Positions 32,956 to 45,423 of a stretch of 64,000 nucleotides of DNA are shown one piece after another. Source of the DNA: Hordeum vulgare subsp. vulgare (taxonomy: Eukaryota; Streptophyta; Magnoliopsida; Poales; Poaceae); NCBI RefSeq assembly GCF_904849725.1, contig NC_058520.1, positions 537,034,083 through 537,098,082 on the forward strand, written 5' to 3'. The number at the start of each line of letters is the position of its first letter. Position 1 is the stretch's first letter. The notes below the pieces were generated by a model. The model saw only the letters and a program-made list of their open reading frames with translations. It was not told where the DNA came from and searched no databases. Both the position numbers and the translations under genes were made by a program.

Positions 32956-34831
32956 ATGAATGAAAACACCAAACTTTGTGACTTCTTGAATACTAATAAT
33001 AATGATTTTATTATTACTCCGATTGCTCCCGCCACTAGTGCGGAGTCATACGAAATCAATGCCGCTTTGCTGAATCTTGTTATGAAAGAGCAATTCTCCG
33101 GCCTTCCTAGTGAAGATGTCGCATCCCATCTCAATACCTTCATTGAGCTTCGATAATGACGTGATTAAATTGAAGCTTTTTCCTTTCTCGTTGCGAGATC
33201 GCGCAAAAACTTGGTTTTCTTCTTTGCCCAAAAATAGTATCGATTCTTGGGATAAGTGCAAAGATGCTTATATATCCAAGTATTTTCCGTCGGCTAGGAT
33301 TATCTCTCTCCGTAATGATATCGTGAATTTCAAGCAACTTGATCATGAACATGTTGCACAATCTTGGGAGAGAATGAAATTAATGATTAGAAATTGTCCC
33401 GCTCATGGCTTGAGTCTTTGGATGATTATTCAAATCTTTTACGCTGGCTTGAATTTCGCTTCTAGAAATATCTTGGACTCCGCCTCAGGTGGAACGTTCA
33501 TGGAAATCACGTTAGGGGAGGCCACAAAGCTCCTAGACAATATCATGACGAACTACTCTCAGTGGCACACTAAAAGGTCACCTACTAGTAAGAAGGTACA
33601 CACTATAGAAGAAATTAACTCGTTGAGTGCTAAGATGGACGAGTTAAAGAATTTGGTTGCTAGTAGAAGTGCTCCTTTGGATCCTAATGATATGCCCTTG
33701 TTTTCTTTGATTGAGAGTAGCTACGCTAGCTTGGACGTTAATTTTTCTCGTAGGAATAACTTTGGCAACAACAATGCTTTTAGAGGAAACTATGTTCCTA
33801 GGCCTTTTCCTAGTAACTCCTCTAATAACTTGGGCAACTCCTACAACAATACTCATGGAATTTACAATAGGTTACCCTCTGATCTAGAGAGTAATATCAA
33901 AGAGTTCATCAACTCTCAAAAGATTTTCAATGCGTCCATAGAGGAAAAGCTACTCAAAATTGACGATTTGGCTAAGAGCATTGATAGAATGTCTAGTGAT
34001 GTTGATGCTTTGAAAGTTAGATGTGCTCCTCCTAAAATGAACATGGATGAAACTTTGAAAGCTATGCGTGTTTCCATGATTGAGAGCCAAGAAAGAACCG
34101 CCCAAATTCGTGCTAGACATGAATGGCTTAAAAAGGCGTGTTCTCGTGATGAGAATCACGAAGATCTTAAAGTGCTTGGTGTGACTCCCATTGAATCTTT
34201 GTTTTATTGTGTCAAAACTAATGATTATGGGGCTGGATATGAATCCACTTTGGTTGAAAAGTGCCCCAATGATTCAGAGTCCATCTATCTTGATGCTAAA
34301 AGCATTGAAAGTGGAGTAGAAGATGTTAAAACTTTGAGTAGTAATGAAGTTACTGCCGTGGATTTCAAGGAATTTAATTATGATAGTTGCTCCTTGATTG
34401 AATGCATTTCTTTGATGCAATCCATGTTAAACTCTCCACACGCTTATAGCCAAAACAAGGCCTTTACCGATCATATCGTCGAAGCTATGATAAAAGCTAT
34501 TGAAGAGAAACTTGAATTGGAAGTCTCTATCCCAAGAAAGCTTCATGATGAGTGGGAACCTACCATAAAAATCAAAATCAAAAACTATGAATGCAATGCT
34601 TTGTGTGATTTGGGTGCTAGTGTTTCCGCGATTCCAAAGTCTTTATGTGATGTTCTGGGTTTTAATGAGATTGAAGAGTGTTCTCTTATTTTGCATCTTG
34701 CTGATTCTAATGTCAAGAAACCCATGGGAAGGATCAATGATGTTCTTATTATTGCAAATAGGAACTATGTACCCGTGGATTTATTGTGCTTGACATTGAT
34801 TCAATCCTACATGCCCTATTATTCTTGGTAG
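32956..34831 (+). pseudogene. gag-protease of B1 (frameshifted)
   Basis: The start ATG 32956 (MNENTKLCDFLNTNNND) is preceded by a GAAGTCACC context that is also present in B2. The gag core has FPFSLRDRAKTWFSSLPKNS, FKQLDHEHVAQSWERMKLM and CPAHGLSLWMIIQIFYAGLN. Compared with B2, 26 nt are missing at 33152, shifting the frame there. A long helical linker (33880-34160) follows. The aspartic protease begins LCDLGASVSAIPKS near 34605. A one-base loss near 34804 ends the frame inside the protease; downstream DNA still encodes its last strand in another frame. No zinc knuckle and no RT were found. Confidence 0.83.
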
Positions 34832-37701
34832 ACCTTTCCTAAGGACTATCGGTGTTATCATCGATATGAAGGAAGGGAATATTATATTTCAATTTCCTTT
34901 AAGGAAGGGCATGTAACACTTTCCTAGAAAGAAAATAAGATTGCCTTATGAATACATGATGAGGGCCACTTATGGTTTGAGCACCAAAGACGACGATGCG
35001 TGATTCTATCACTTTTATGCCTAGTTAAGGGCATTAAACAATAGCGCTTGTTGGGAGGCAACCCAATGAGTTTATCTTTTCTTTTTGTTTTGTTGCGTCC
35101 ACACCATCACAGTTCTGTTATGATTGTGTTTTTTGTGTTTCTTTTTGTTTGAGCCAAGCAAAACCTTTATGACTAGTCTTGGTAATGGTTGTTTGATCCT
35201 GCTGGAAAACGACAAAAACTTTTCGCTCACGAGATATTTTTTTCATTTTTATTCAGAAAGAGATTTTGAGTTGATTCTTTTTGCTGCTGGTTGATATGCC
35301 TTTTTCACAGGCCGTCGTAATTTTTCAGATTTTTTGAGGTACGAGAAGTATACTAAGTATACAGATTTCTACAGACTCGTCTGTTTTTGACAGATTCTGT
35401 TTTTTGTTGAGTTGGTTGCTTGTTTTGATGAAACTATGGTTAGTATCGGGGGGTACTAGCCATGGAAAAGTGAGAATACAGTAGCCCAACACCAATATAG
35501 ATAGAATTCAAGTTTGCTACAGTACCAAAAGAAGTGGTAGTTTGTTTTCTTGTGCTAATGTTATCACGAGTTTCTGTTTAAGTTTTGTGTTGTGAAGTTT
35601 TCAAGATTTGGGCAATGCTCCCATGGACAAAGAGATAAGGAGTAGAAAGAGCTCAAGCTTGGGGATGCCCAAGGCATCCCAAGCCAAATTCAAGGACACC
35701 AAAAAGACTAAGCTTGGGGATGCCCCGGGAAGGCATCCCCTCTTTCGTCTTCAATCCATCGGTAACATTACTTGGAGCTATATTTTTATTCACCACATGA
35801 TATGTGTTTTCCTTGGAGCGTCTTGTATCTTAGGAGTATTTTATTTTTGTTGTGTCACAATCATCCTTGCTTCACACCTTTTTGAGAGAGAGAGAGAGAC
35901 ATGCACTCATCGTGATTTTTGCTAGAATGCTCATAGTGCTTCGCTTATATCTTTTGAGCTAGATACTTTTGCTCTATGTGCTTCACTTATATCTTGTAGA
36001 GCACGGCGGTGCGTGACTTGGTAGTTCGCTTATGCTATGAAAAGTAGTCCCAAATGTGATAGGTACCCAAAGAGGATGCAAAAACCTACATCTTCATGTG
36101 CATTGAGTAGAAAGAGAAGTCTTGATTCCTCTCAATTAGTTTTGAGACGTGGATTCGGTAATATTAAGAGCTATGTTAGTAGGGTGTTGTGAATCTAGAA
36201 ATACTTGTGTTGAAGTTAGTGATTCCCGTAGCATGCACGTATGGTGAACCGCTATGTTAGGAAGTCGGAGCATAATTGATCTATTGATTGTCATCCTTTG
36301 TGTTGAGGTCGGGATCGCGTGATGGTTAACACCTACCAACCCTTCCCCTAGGAGTATGCGTTTAGCACTTTGTTTCGATTACTAATAAAAACTTTCGCAA
36401 CAAGTATGTGAGTTCTTCATGACTAATGCGAGTCCATTGTATAGATGTACTTTCACCTTCCACCATTGCTAGCCTTTCTACTGCCGCGCAATTCTCGTCG
36501 GTGCACAAACCCACCATATGCCTTCCTCAAAACAGCCACCATACCTACCTACCATGGCATTTTCATAGCCATTCCGAGATATATTGCCATGCAACTCCCA
36601 CCGTTCCGTCTCATGACTTGTGCCGCCACTCTCATGTTGCCATTGCATGATCATAAGAGAGCTAGCGAGATGTTTCAACATCATACGCCAAGCTAGATCG
36701 TTGCACATCCCGGTACACTGCCGGAGGCATTTCCTATAGAGTCGCTTCTAAGCTTTGAGCTGTGAGTAAATAAAAGTGTGATGATCATCATTATTAGAGC
36801 ATTGTCCCATGTGAGGAAATAAAATAAAATAAAAAGAGCCCAAAAATACAAACAAAAAAGAGAAAAAAAAGAGGCCTAAGAGCCCAAATGGAAAAAAGAG
36901 AAAATAGAGAAAAAGAGAGAAGGGACAATGCTACTATCTTTTTCCACACTTGTGCTTCATAATAGCACCATGTTCTTCATGATTGAGAGCTTCTTGCTTT
37001 GTCACTACCATATGCTAGTGGGAATCTTCATTATATAACTTGGCTTGTATATTCCAATGATGGGCTTCCTCAGAATTGCCCTAGGTCTTCGTGAGCAAGC
37101 AAGTTGGATGCACACCCACTACTTTTCCTTTTGAGCTTTCACATAATTATAGCTCTAGTGCATCTCTTGTATCGCAATCCCTACTCATTCACATTGATAT
37201 CTACTAATGGGCGTCTCCATAGCCTTTTGATACGTTGAGTCAATGTGACCATCTCCTCCTTTTTGTCTCACAACCACCACCACACTCTATTCCACCTATA
37301 GTGCTATATCCATGGATCACGCTCATGTATTGCGTGATAGTCATAAGAAGTTTGAGAAAGAAAGAGTGCGAAAACAATTACTTGGCCAATACCGGGGTTG
37401 TGCATGATTTACATTAGTTGTGTGAGGATGATGGAGCATAGCCAGACTATATGATTTTGTAGGGATAACTTTCCTTGGCCTTGTTATTTTGAAAGTTCAT
37501 GATTACTTTGCTAGTTTGCTTGAAGTATTATTGTTTTCATGTCAATAGCAAACTATTGTTTCGAATCTTACGGATCTGAACATTCATGTCACGTGAAAGA
37601 AGTTGCAAAGGACAACTATGCTAGGTAGCATTCCACATCAAAAATTCATTCTTTATCACTTCCCTACTCGAGGACGAGCAGGAGTTAAGCTTGGGGATGC
37701 T
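34832..37701 (+). other. Non-coding internal region of B1
   Basis: No polymerase or other conserved protein is found. Landmarks are the protease tail in another frame (34832-34990), the motif GCGCTTGTTGGGAGGCAACC (35046-35065) seen after gag-pro in such elements, and two AAGCTTGGGGATGCC copies (about 35657-35725) that pair with nearby GGCATCCC in hairpins. There is also an A-rich tract (36822-36925) and the PPT before 37702. Confidence 0.65.
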
Positions 37702-37852
37702 TGATACGTCTCCAACGTATCTATAATTTTTGATGGTTTCATGCTATTATCTTGTCAAACTTTGAATGTTTTGCATGCCTTTTATATATTTTTTGGGACT
37801 AACTTATTAACTCAGTGCCAAGTGTCAGTTCCTGTTTTTTCCATGTTTTTGA
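37702..37852 (+). repeat. Truncated 3' LTR of B1
   Basis: Matches the first 151 bp of the 5' LTR (TGATACGTCTCCAACG ... CATGTTTTTGA), then stops abruptly at C-family sequence. The junction shows only 1-2 bp of shared bases, as expected for illegitimate recombination. Confidence 0.88.
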
Positions 37853-37853
37853 T

Positions 37854-38870
37854 GTCACATGATGTTCACTAGTGATGTCTCTCTCCCAAAAGATGATAAA
37901 CAACTATGGTTGGGTAAACAAATCACAGTTGGGCAATTGAGAGAATTATGAACATACCGCAATGCTAATTATGCTACTTGATAGTTAGAGGTTCAATATT
38001 AATGGGTAGTACGCCAAGACAAGTAGACCGTTTATTCATTAGCATCTACTTACTAATCATCCACCTTGAGATATCTATCCAGAACATCTCTCCGGTATTA
38101 AGTTGCGAGCCCCGCCCAAAGTGTAAACCCAAATCAACGGGCAACTGCATTAACGAACTATGCGTAAGGTAAACAATCCTGGCAACCGTGGTCACAGGCA
38201 CCGTTGTTTTCTCCCTGGTGGCATCAACACATCCCCTAGTCTCATGTTTTTCTCACGCACGCTAGACATCGAGGGGCATGAACCCACAAGCATGCATAAA
38301 GCTCCCTCTTGCAGTTACAATCTACTACTCAGACAAAGTAATAAATAGCAATGGAGAACATGCATGAATCACTAAGGAATATAATATAAAAGGATAATCA
38401 AATATATAACTCATAACAATCTGAACATAATCTCATAATCCATCGGATCCCAACAAACCGAGCATAGCAATAGCAAGAGAATTACATAGATGCCTTGATC
38501 ATGTAGGGCATCTCACAAGGACTAACCATTGAAGCACAAGATTGGAGAGAAAACATCACATAGCTACTGGTCATGGACCCATGGTCCAAGGAGGACTACA
38601 CACGGCACGTCCAGGAAGCGTCCATGGCGGTGGAGAAGCTCCCGGACGTCAATCCTCCCTCTGGTAGGGTGCCGGGAAGAGGTCTCTTGATGCTCCCGAT
38701 CTCGAAAGCGTTGCGGCGGCGGAACGATGGAGAAATTCGTGATTCTGGAAGTTGTGTAAGGGTTTCCTTTCGGGACACTAAATATAGGCCAAAGGAGGGC
38801 ACCGGAGGAGGTGGGGACCACCCAAGCGGCCTCCTGGCGCGACCTAGGGCCTGGCCACGACAGGGGTCGC
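37854..38870 (-). repeat. 5' LTR of C-, left part
   Basis: Minus-strand LTR sequence parallel to 28964-29980. It begins at the same LTR position (GTCACATGATG) as the other C- LTR copy. GTCGC at 38866-38870 is the left target duplication of solo LTR F. Confidence 0.82.
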
Positions 38871-40568
38871 TGATACGTCTCCAACGTATCTACTTTTCCA
38901 AACTCTTTTGCCCTTGTTTTGGACTATAATTTGCATGATTTGAATGGAACTAACCTGGACTGACGTTGTTTTCAGCAGAATTGCCTTGGTGTTATTTTTG
39001 TGCAGAAATCAAAGTTCTCCAAACGTCCTGAAAATTTACGGGGAGCAGTTTTGGAAAATATCAAAAATATCTGCGCCAAGTTCCACCTTAGGGGGTGGTC
39101 TAGTGGGCCACAAGCCCCTGCTCCGCCACCACCACCCCTGGTGGCGGTGGGCAGGCTTGTGGGGCCCACAGGCACCTGCTGCCCCCAACTCCAGCTCTAT
39201 AAGTTGTCTTTCGTCCCAGAAAAAATAAAAAGAGAAGTTTTCGTCGCGTTTTCGATACGGAGGCGCCGCCACCTCCTGTTCTTCATCTGGAGGGCAGATC
39301 TGGAGTCCGTCTTGGGCTCCGGAGAGGGGAAATCGTCGCCATCGTCATCATCAACCTTCTTCCCTCTCCAATTCCATGAAGCTCTTCGTCGTTCGTGAGT
39401 AATCTATTCGTAGGCTCGCTGGGCGGTGATGAGTAGGATGAGATCTATCATGTAATCGAGTTAGTTTTGATGGGGATTGATCCCTAGTATCCACTATGTT
39501 TTGAGATTTGATGTTGCTACTACTTTGCCATGCTTAATGCTTGTCACTAGGGCCCGAGTGCCATGATTTCAGATCTGAAATTATTATGTTGTCACCAATA
39601 TATGTGTGTTTTAGATCCGATCTTGCAAGTTGTAGTTACCTACTATGTGTTATGATCCGGCAACCCCGGAGTGACAATAACCGGAACCACTCCCGGTGAT
39701 GACCATAGTTTGAGGAGTTCATGTGTTCACCAAGTGCTAATGCGTTGGTCCGGTTCTTTATTAAAAGGAGAACCTTAATATCCCGTATTTTCCTTTCGGA
39801 CCCCGCTGCCACGGGAGGGATGGACAATAGATGCCATGCAAGTTCTTTTCCCTAAGCACGTATGACGACACACGGAATGCATGCCTACATCACATTGACG
39901 AACGAGAGCTAGCCACATATCTCTCCGTGTTATAGCTGTTGCATGATGAATATCATCCAAACAAATCACCGACCCATTGCCTACGAGTTTGTCCTACTGT
40001 TGCTACTGTTGTTACTTGTCTTGCTCTGCTGCTACTGCTACTACTGTTGCTACTACTGTTACTTGTCTTGCTCTGCTGCTGCTGCTACTACTGTTGCTAC
40101 TGATGTTACTTGTTTTGCTTTGATGCTACTGTTGCTACTACTATCGCTTGCTACTGTTGCTACTTGCTACTGCTGTCACTACTGTTGTTCCTTGCCACTG
40201 ATATTGCTTGTTACACTACCATTACTCGCTACTTTTCTGTTACTACTGTGCTTGCAGATACTAATCTTTCAGGTGTGGTTGAGTCTGACGAATTCAGCTG
40301 CTAATACTTGAGAGTATACTCTCACCTCCTGACGGGCTTATCAACAAATTGGGTCGAATACTCTACCCTCGAAAATTGCTGCGAACCCACGCGCTGGTGG
40401 GCCATCAACAACATTCTTCCACTTTCATTGTCGGGGAGTGCTAGCAGCATTCTTCTGGTGCCGTTGCAGGAGAAGGTTCGTTGTCATAAGCATTCGTCTA
40501 GCTAACACTAGAGATTGCAGGATCAACAATTTTCTGTAGCCATTGCCAGGGAAGCACAGCTGACGTCA
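38871..40568 (+). mobile_element. Solo LTR F (Athila-type gypsy)
   Basis: 1698 bp, TGATACGTCTCCAACG ... AGCTGACGTCA, with a perfect target duplication GTCGC on both sides (38866-38870, 40569-40573). The paralogous C- LTR at 29970 shows the unoccupied site. No internal domain is present, so recombination between two LTRs of one element is the likely origin. Near its 3' end are two PBS-like sequences (40456-40472, 40535-40551). Confidence 0.9.
39984..40252 (+). repeat. CTA/CTG/GTT trinucleotide-rich tract in solo LTR F
   Basis: A long imperfect run of TACTGCTAC/GTTGCTACT-type triplets. It translates as Leu/Cys/Tyr repeats on the plus strand, which I do not regard as coding. Similar tracts are usual in this LTR type. 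Confidence 0.75.
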
Positions 40569-40856
40569 GTCGCCTGGGCAGTCCCTGGCCCCCTCTGGCC
40601 CATCTTCGGTGATACCGAAGCTTCTGTTTCGCTGATTTTTTTTATATTTTTCCTGGAATTTTTCGGGCTTCGAAAAATTGGGTAAAAGCCCATGCAAAAT
40701 AGACATCTGCAGACAGAAACTGGCACCGGGTGCACTGAGTTAGTAGGTTAGTCCAAATCTGTGTAAAATAATATAAAAGTGTAGCAAAACATATAACAAT
40801 GTCACCCAAAAGATCATGGAACAAGCAGAAATTATAGATACGTTTGGGACATATCA
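40569..40856 (-). repeat. 5' LTR of C-, right part
   Basis: Continues after F. On the minus strand it starts TGATATGTCCCAAACG at 40856 and matches 29981-30268. Beyond it begins the transposon-derived gene sequence. Confidence 0.82.
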
Positions 40857-40974
40857 GTGACCAGCACACGAACCAGCCTTCAAAATGGACAATCTTTTGG
40901 CACCGACAACGATGCCAGCGGCCGGCACACTAGCCAGCCCTCAAAATGGACAATGACCGTGGTCGCGGTGTCAC

Positions 40975-41754
40975 CTAGTTGACGCCATCGTGAGCGAACA
41001 TCTCCCTTTGGCGATTCACGAACCAAGCTTTCTTCTCCAGTGACATGTTGTTCTTGTCGATGCTCATTAAGGTGATTGCCACCTCTTTTGCTTTGGTATT
41101 GGCATTGGTGGCCTCGATCTAAGGTTTCTTTAGTTGAGTGCCCCCTCGATGTCAAGCTTCCTCCTCTTCATGGCCTCCTCCATCTCAAACTTTTTCATTT
41201 GAAGGTCTAGGTAGATCTTCATTTGCTCCTCCTTTCCTTTGCACCACCTCTCTTCCCTAACTTCCTTTTTGCTCATCATGTTCTCCAACATTCCTTGCAA
41301 GGCTATAGAAGCCGCAACATGCTTCTCATCGGCCTTTGAGTTTGTCTTCCCCCTCGGCCTCTTGAGCAAGTCTCCCTCCTCAGCCACGGCCATCAGCCCT
41401 CCTTTCTTCTTACGAGCGGCATATTGGTCTTTGAACTTGGGGCAATCTTTACTGAGCGCACAACAATGCGTGAGGGTGAATGGCTTGTTCTTGGGTTGGG
41501 CCTTGAAGGCTTCCAAAGATTGGAATTCCTACAAAACCAAAGATGCGGGCGCAATTGTAACATGCTAGGAAAAATCATGCATCAAAACATAAATTTCATG
41601 CCAACATGAATGTAGAGAGGACAAAAAAATCAGAGGTTCATACCAAGTCATCAATGTCTAGGCCACTCATGGGACGAGCTTAAACGCTCTCAATCGCGGC
41701 ACAATATTTGTTGCACTCTTGTTCGATGAACCCCCATCTCTTTTTGATTGAACT
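40975..41754 (-). pseudogene. ORF1-like gene 1, C-terminal piece (NAM-associated region)
   Basis: On the minus strand this continues the gene broken at 51653. It finishes the Myb/trihelix-like domain (SIKKRWGFIEQECNKYC) and then has a stop inside ARPMSGLDID. A probable intron begins GTATGAACC at about 41643 and ends near 41525. After it comes a Lys/Glu-rich C-terminus: FKDQYAARKKKGG, RPRGKTNSKADEKH, ALQGMLENMMSKKEVREER, MEEAMKRRKLDIE. A frameshift near 41135 precedes AWFVNRQREMFAHDGVN and the stop at 40977-40975. The protein type is the Myb/NAM-associated ORF1 of PIF/Harbinger transposons in grasses. ORF1 proteins bind DNA and help the transposase. This copy is dead. A short tandem duplication fills 40857-40974. 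Confidence 0.6.
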
Positions 41755-44700
41755 TGTAACATCCCAAATTTTGGAATGTTAATATAATTATTACATTGAT
41801 TGTTTGTTTGTTTGAGTGATTGAAACTTGAGTGAAATTTGAAACTTTTCAAAAACTTTTGAATGAGAGGGAATAAAATGACTTTCCCCTTCTCCGATGAA
41901 TTCAAATTCATCCATTTAAAATCAATGAGAGAAGATGACATGACTTCTTCAACCATAAAGAATTTGAATGGAGCTGGCATTTGAATTTCTTTTGGTTTTG
42001 ATTTGCAATTCTATTCTTCTTTTCTCCACTCAAGAAATGCCGAGAAATATATTCCGTCAAACAGAAAAGAGAGGAGGAATATGACCCTCCAAAACTAGGG
42101 GCATTTTTGAAATATTTTGAACCAAGAAAACCAGAATTTATATTGAGTAAATATTTGCAAAAATAAGCTTTTAGGGATTTTCTGAAAAAACATTTTTTTA
42201 AGTTTTTCTTTTGGCCGTGGAATAATGCCCATCATTCAAATTTTATTTTTCTGATAATTTTAGTATATAAAAACTATTTATTCTGAATTTATTTGGTTTC
42301 CTTTTTAATCGTTTACTTTCTGGTTTTTGAAAATAGAAAAGAAATCTCTATTAAATGGAAATAGAGCTGGCCCATTAAGACACTTTCCAAAATTAGGCCC
42401 AACCCACATCATCTCCTACCTCTCGTCTCCTTCCTCACGTTACAGAAGCTTTCCATATCCATGGAGACACGAACCTCCACCTTCCCAATCTCCCTCGTCC
42501 TTCCATCCCGGCGCCTCCCGAGGCCGCCTATAAAACCCCCTCCCTCTCCTTGTTCCATTTTTTCCATCACCGCGTCTTCTCCCTGTCCGTAGCCTCCTCG
42601 CCACCATCTTCCCCTTCGTGTCAAGAACACCACTAGGAGCTCTCGTGGATCGCCCCTGCCGAGCTCCTCCAGCGCCGAGGCACTCCCCGCCACCTCCTAC
42701 CCCTCCCGCTGCACCCCCCACATCGCCTCCACCCCTCACCTCGTCGCCCCCTTGGCCCTGCACGACCACCTCAACGGCCATCTACAAGAAGTAGGAGCCA
42801 CCAGGAGCCCGCGTCTCCACCTCGACCGGAGCTCCCCAAGCGCCGACCTCCCCAAGTGCCGAACCTCCCCTCCTCCACCGTCCCCACCCCCGCCGGCGAC
42901 CACCCCCCACGCCAGAGCTGCTCACCCCGCCGGCCACCTCGCCGGAGGAAACCTCCCCTGATAGCAACGTGAGAAACCTCTCTCACCTCTTTGTTGTGAT
43001 TTTTTTTGTTGGTTACCGTTAGATCTTGATCCTAAGGCCCCTAATTGATCACTTAATAGCCGAACCGTTTTCTTCTAATGTGCGTACATTTGTTAGTTTA
43101 GAACCGCAGCGCACAGGTCTAAGCCAACCAGAGATCGCCACATGGCCCCGTTCAATATTTAGATTTTAGTTTTCTATTTCCGAAACATAACCAGTTCCAA
43201 TTTTGTTTCCCTTATATATTTTAATCTAGGAGTCCAATGAGGTTGATTCTTTTTCCAGTAGATCACAATTTTTCTGTATTTTTTGAAAACATTAATTTTT
43301 CTATGTTTGGATTTATAAAAATTGAGTGAGATCAGATTTGAATTAAAGCTTGTTTTGCTTATTCCGGGAGTTTAAAAATAGCTTTTAATTTGATTCTTTT
43401 TGCTACTGCTTCCTAGTGATCATATCTTTCTGTAGTTTAAGTTTCAATTTTTGTAAATATTTTTAGTTGGGGTTTTATCAAAAACAGATTCTGTTTTGAT
43501 TAGGTGAAGTGAATTTCTTCACTTTATGCAATAGTAGTTTTATGCTAGTGATGTTATTTTGCTTGTTAATGATTGTAGTGCTTATGGTGTGTATTTGTTT
43601 GTATCGATAGATACCCGGATTGCGAAGCGTGCTACTTAGAAGTGCTTGATAACGACAACTATCAACAAGGCAAGTCATTTGATCATGTATCACCTATGTT
43701 TTCATGCATCGTAGTTCTACCTTCCTATACCCATTTACATGCTGACTAGGTACTTGGAAATATATGGTTACTTGATGTAGTATCATGTGGTAGGCACCCC
43801 AACAACCCTGTTACTTGGCCCGGGACGACAAATTCTATTATGCTATGCTTGTGTAGACGGGGTTCTGGTTGAGAGTTTATCACGAGTGATGCGAGAATAA
43901 TTTAATAACCAATACCGGTTAAGTCAAGACTTTTCAAGACATCGTGATGCAATGCAACTCTGGGTGAAGGACGGTTTAGATGGGCTCCCTGTAGAAACCA
44001 GTGGACGACCCGGGATGCATGGAGACGTGCCATGACATCTTCGGAAAGCTTCACCCAGGCTCGAAGAGACGGACGGAGGCTTCAAGACCCAAGGCTTACC
44101 TGCATAGCCACAAGTCATTATGGGCTCTGGCTTGGTTGGACAACGCGGCGACTCTGGACAGGCGGTGCTCGCAGATGTAGAAGAACGGTAGGATTGGATG
44201 GGCACCGACAGGGGATCAGAGGGACCCGTTGAAAGACCATGTTTTGATCATCCGATCTTCAAACGTCCCGAAGTGCGAGGACATACCCGGAGGCGATCAA
44301 ATCTTGTGGGGAACGTGTGCAAAACTCTGCAGAGTATTCAAACCTAATCGATTAGCCATGTCCACGGTCATGGACAACTTGAGCCGAAGGCATTGAAATT
44401 GTCCTGAACTCTCAACACAATTTAATAATGATGTGGGAATTATTGACAACTCGGGTACAAGAATTGTTTGGCGGAACCATCTTGTTAACAACAAACAACG
44501 TAGTAATATTTTGCTTTTAACCCTCTCTTGATGTAGGAGAAAACTTGCTTTTCGTTAAAAACTTATAGCCCCACCTGCCATATATGCATGTAGAATAGAT
44601 GATTATTATTTCACCCCCTCTCTTTGATGACTTGCCGGCATATTCAATATGCTGACCTACACGGCTGCAACGTCTTATGTTGCAGATACTTTCTTCGACG

Positions 44701-44934
44701 AGTAAGTGTACGATTCAGGGTTACGGTCTGCACTCAACCTGTCGTTGATGTTATTTGGGACTCCACTCCCTTGACTACTTCCGCTGAGATTTTAAGGTAT
44801 ATATATCAGTTTTACGCTATTTACATGTGATTGCACTTTGATATATACATTGATGTACTGTGTGTGCCAGCATACTGATCCAGGGATGGCACAGATACAC
44901 AGAGGCTTGACTCATTTTGAGTCGGGTCGCTACA
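41755..44934 (+). repeat. 5' LTR of D
   Basis: 3180 bp, paired with 48392-51652. A CCTATAAAACCC box (TATAAAA at 42529-42535) with C-rich DNA downstream is the likely promoter. The GC-rich stretch 42480-42960 opens several frames on both strands that I regard as chance. Confidence 0.92.
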
Positions 44935-44938
44935 GAAA

Positions 44939-44950
44939 CGGTATCAGAGC
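44939..44950 (+). other. Primer binding site of D (initiator tRNA-Met type)
   Basis: CGGTATCAGAGC, 4 nt after the LTR end. It differs at the first base from the usual TGGTATCAGAGC. Confidence 0.75.
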
Positions 44951-45423
44951 ACATGTTGACTGTTGGACGTGACCCTAGGAACTGGAAACTTCTTAGGATA
45001 GGACCTCTCAAAAATCTTATTTTCGAGAACACCTTTCACTTCTCATCTCTTCTGATTTCATCAAATGTTCTCTCTCACCTCAAATAGTTATACAATCCCC
45101 TTGGACCTCATGAAGAATCAACGGAGTTCTGCTTCAAAGTAAAGAGGATTTCACCACGCATTTGAAGAATTGAAGCTACACCAACAGAAGACTCTCAAGA
45201 CCCGAAGAACTCAAAGACCCTAAAATGTTCGAATAATTATATGACCATTACAAGTCCGAACTCCTTTTATATACCCACGTTAGATACGATGATTTGTGAG
45301 CCGTCATTGGTGTGTGTTTTCCGACGACCACAAATAAAACCTGTTCTCAAAAATATTGTTTGTATTGTGTGTATCTCCCTCCCTCTCTTACGCGTCTCAT
45401 CCCCAAAACCTCAACCCTACCAG

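Larger units (their letters stand above)
30341..37852 (+). mobile_element. Element B1: non-autonomous Athila-type LTR retrotransposon (gag-PR only)
   Basis: The 5' LTR is 30341-32726 (with a Harbinger-like insert), followed by the PBS TGGCACCGTTGCCGGGG, a gag-protease frame, and about 2.9 kb of non-coding DNA. The PPT is AAGCTTGGGGATG, and the 3' LTR is cut after 151 bp. No RT, RNase H or integrase can be found on either strand between 34832 and 37701, so mobility would depend on a partner element. Right-end truncation joins it directly to a C-family LTR. Confidence 0.82.
28964..40856 (-). mobile_element. Element C-: minus-strand Ty3/gypsy LTR element, internal domain largely replaced
   Basis: Two minus-strand LTR segments of one family (28964-30268, and 37854-40856 with a solo LTR inside) start TGATACATCCCAAACG or TGATATGTCCCAAACG. 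They match the plus-strand LTR at 54959. The only internal sequence left is the 3' tip with its PPT (30269-30340). The rest of the internal space is B1. Reading both LTRs as one element is the simplest view, but I cannot confirm it, because the left end is outside the window or lost. Confidence 0.65.

Noticed and set aside
39943..40311. Leu/Cys/Tyr-rich frame that looks like a membrane protein
   Set aside because: Translation of a trinucleotide-rich tract inside a solo LTR.
42409..42986. GC-rich frames on both strands in the D LTRs (repeated at 49032-49610)
   Set aside because: Composition-driven frames in an LTR promoter region; they differ by frame between the two LTRs.
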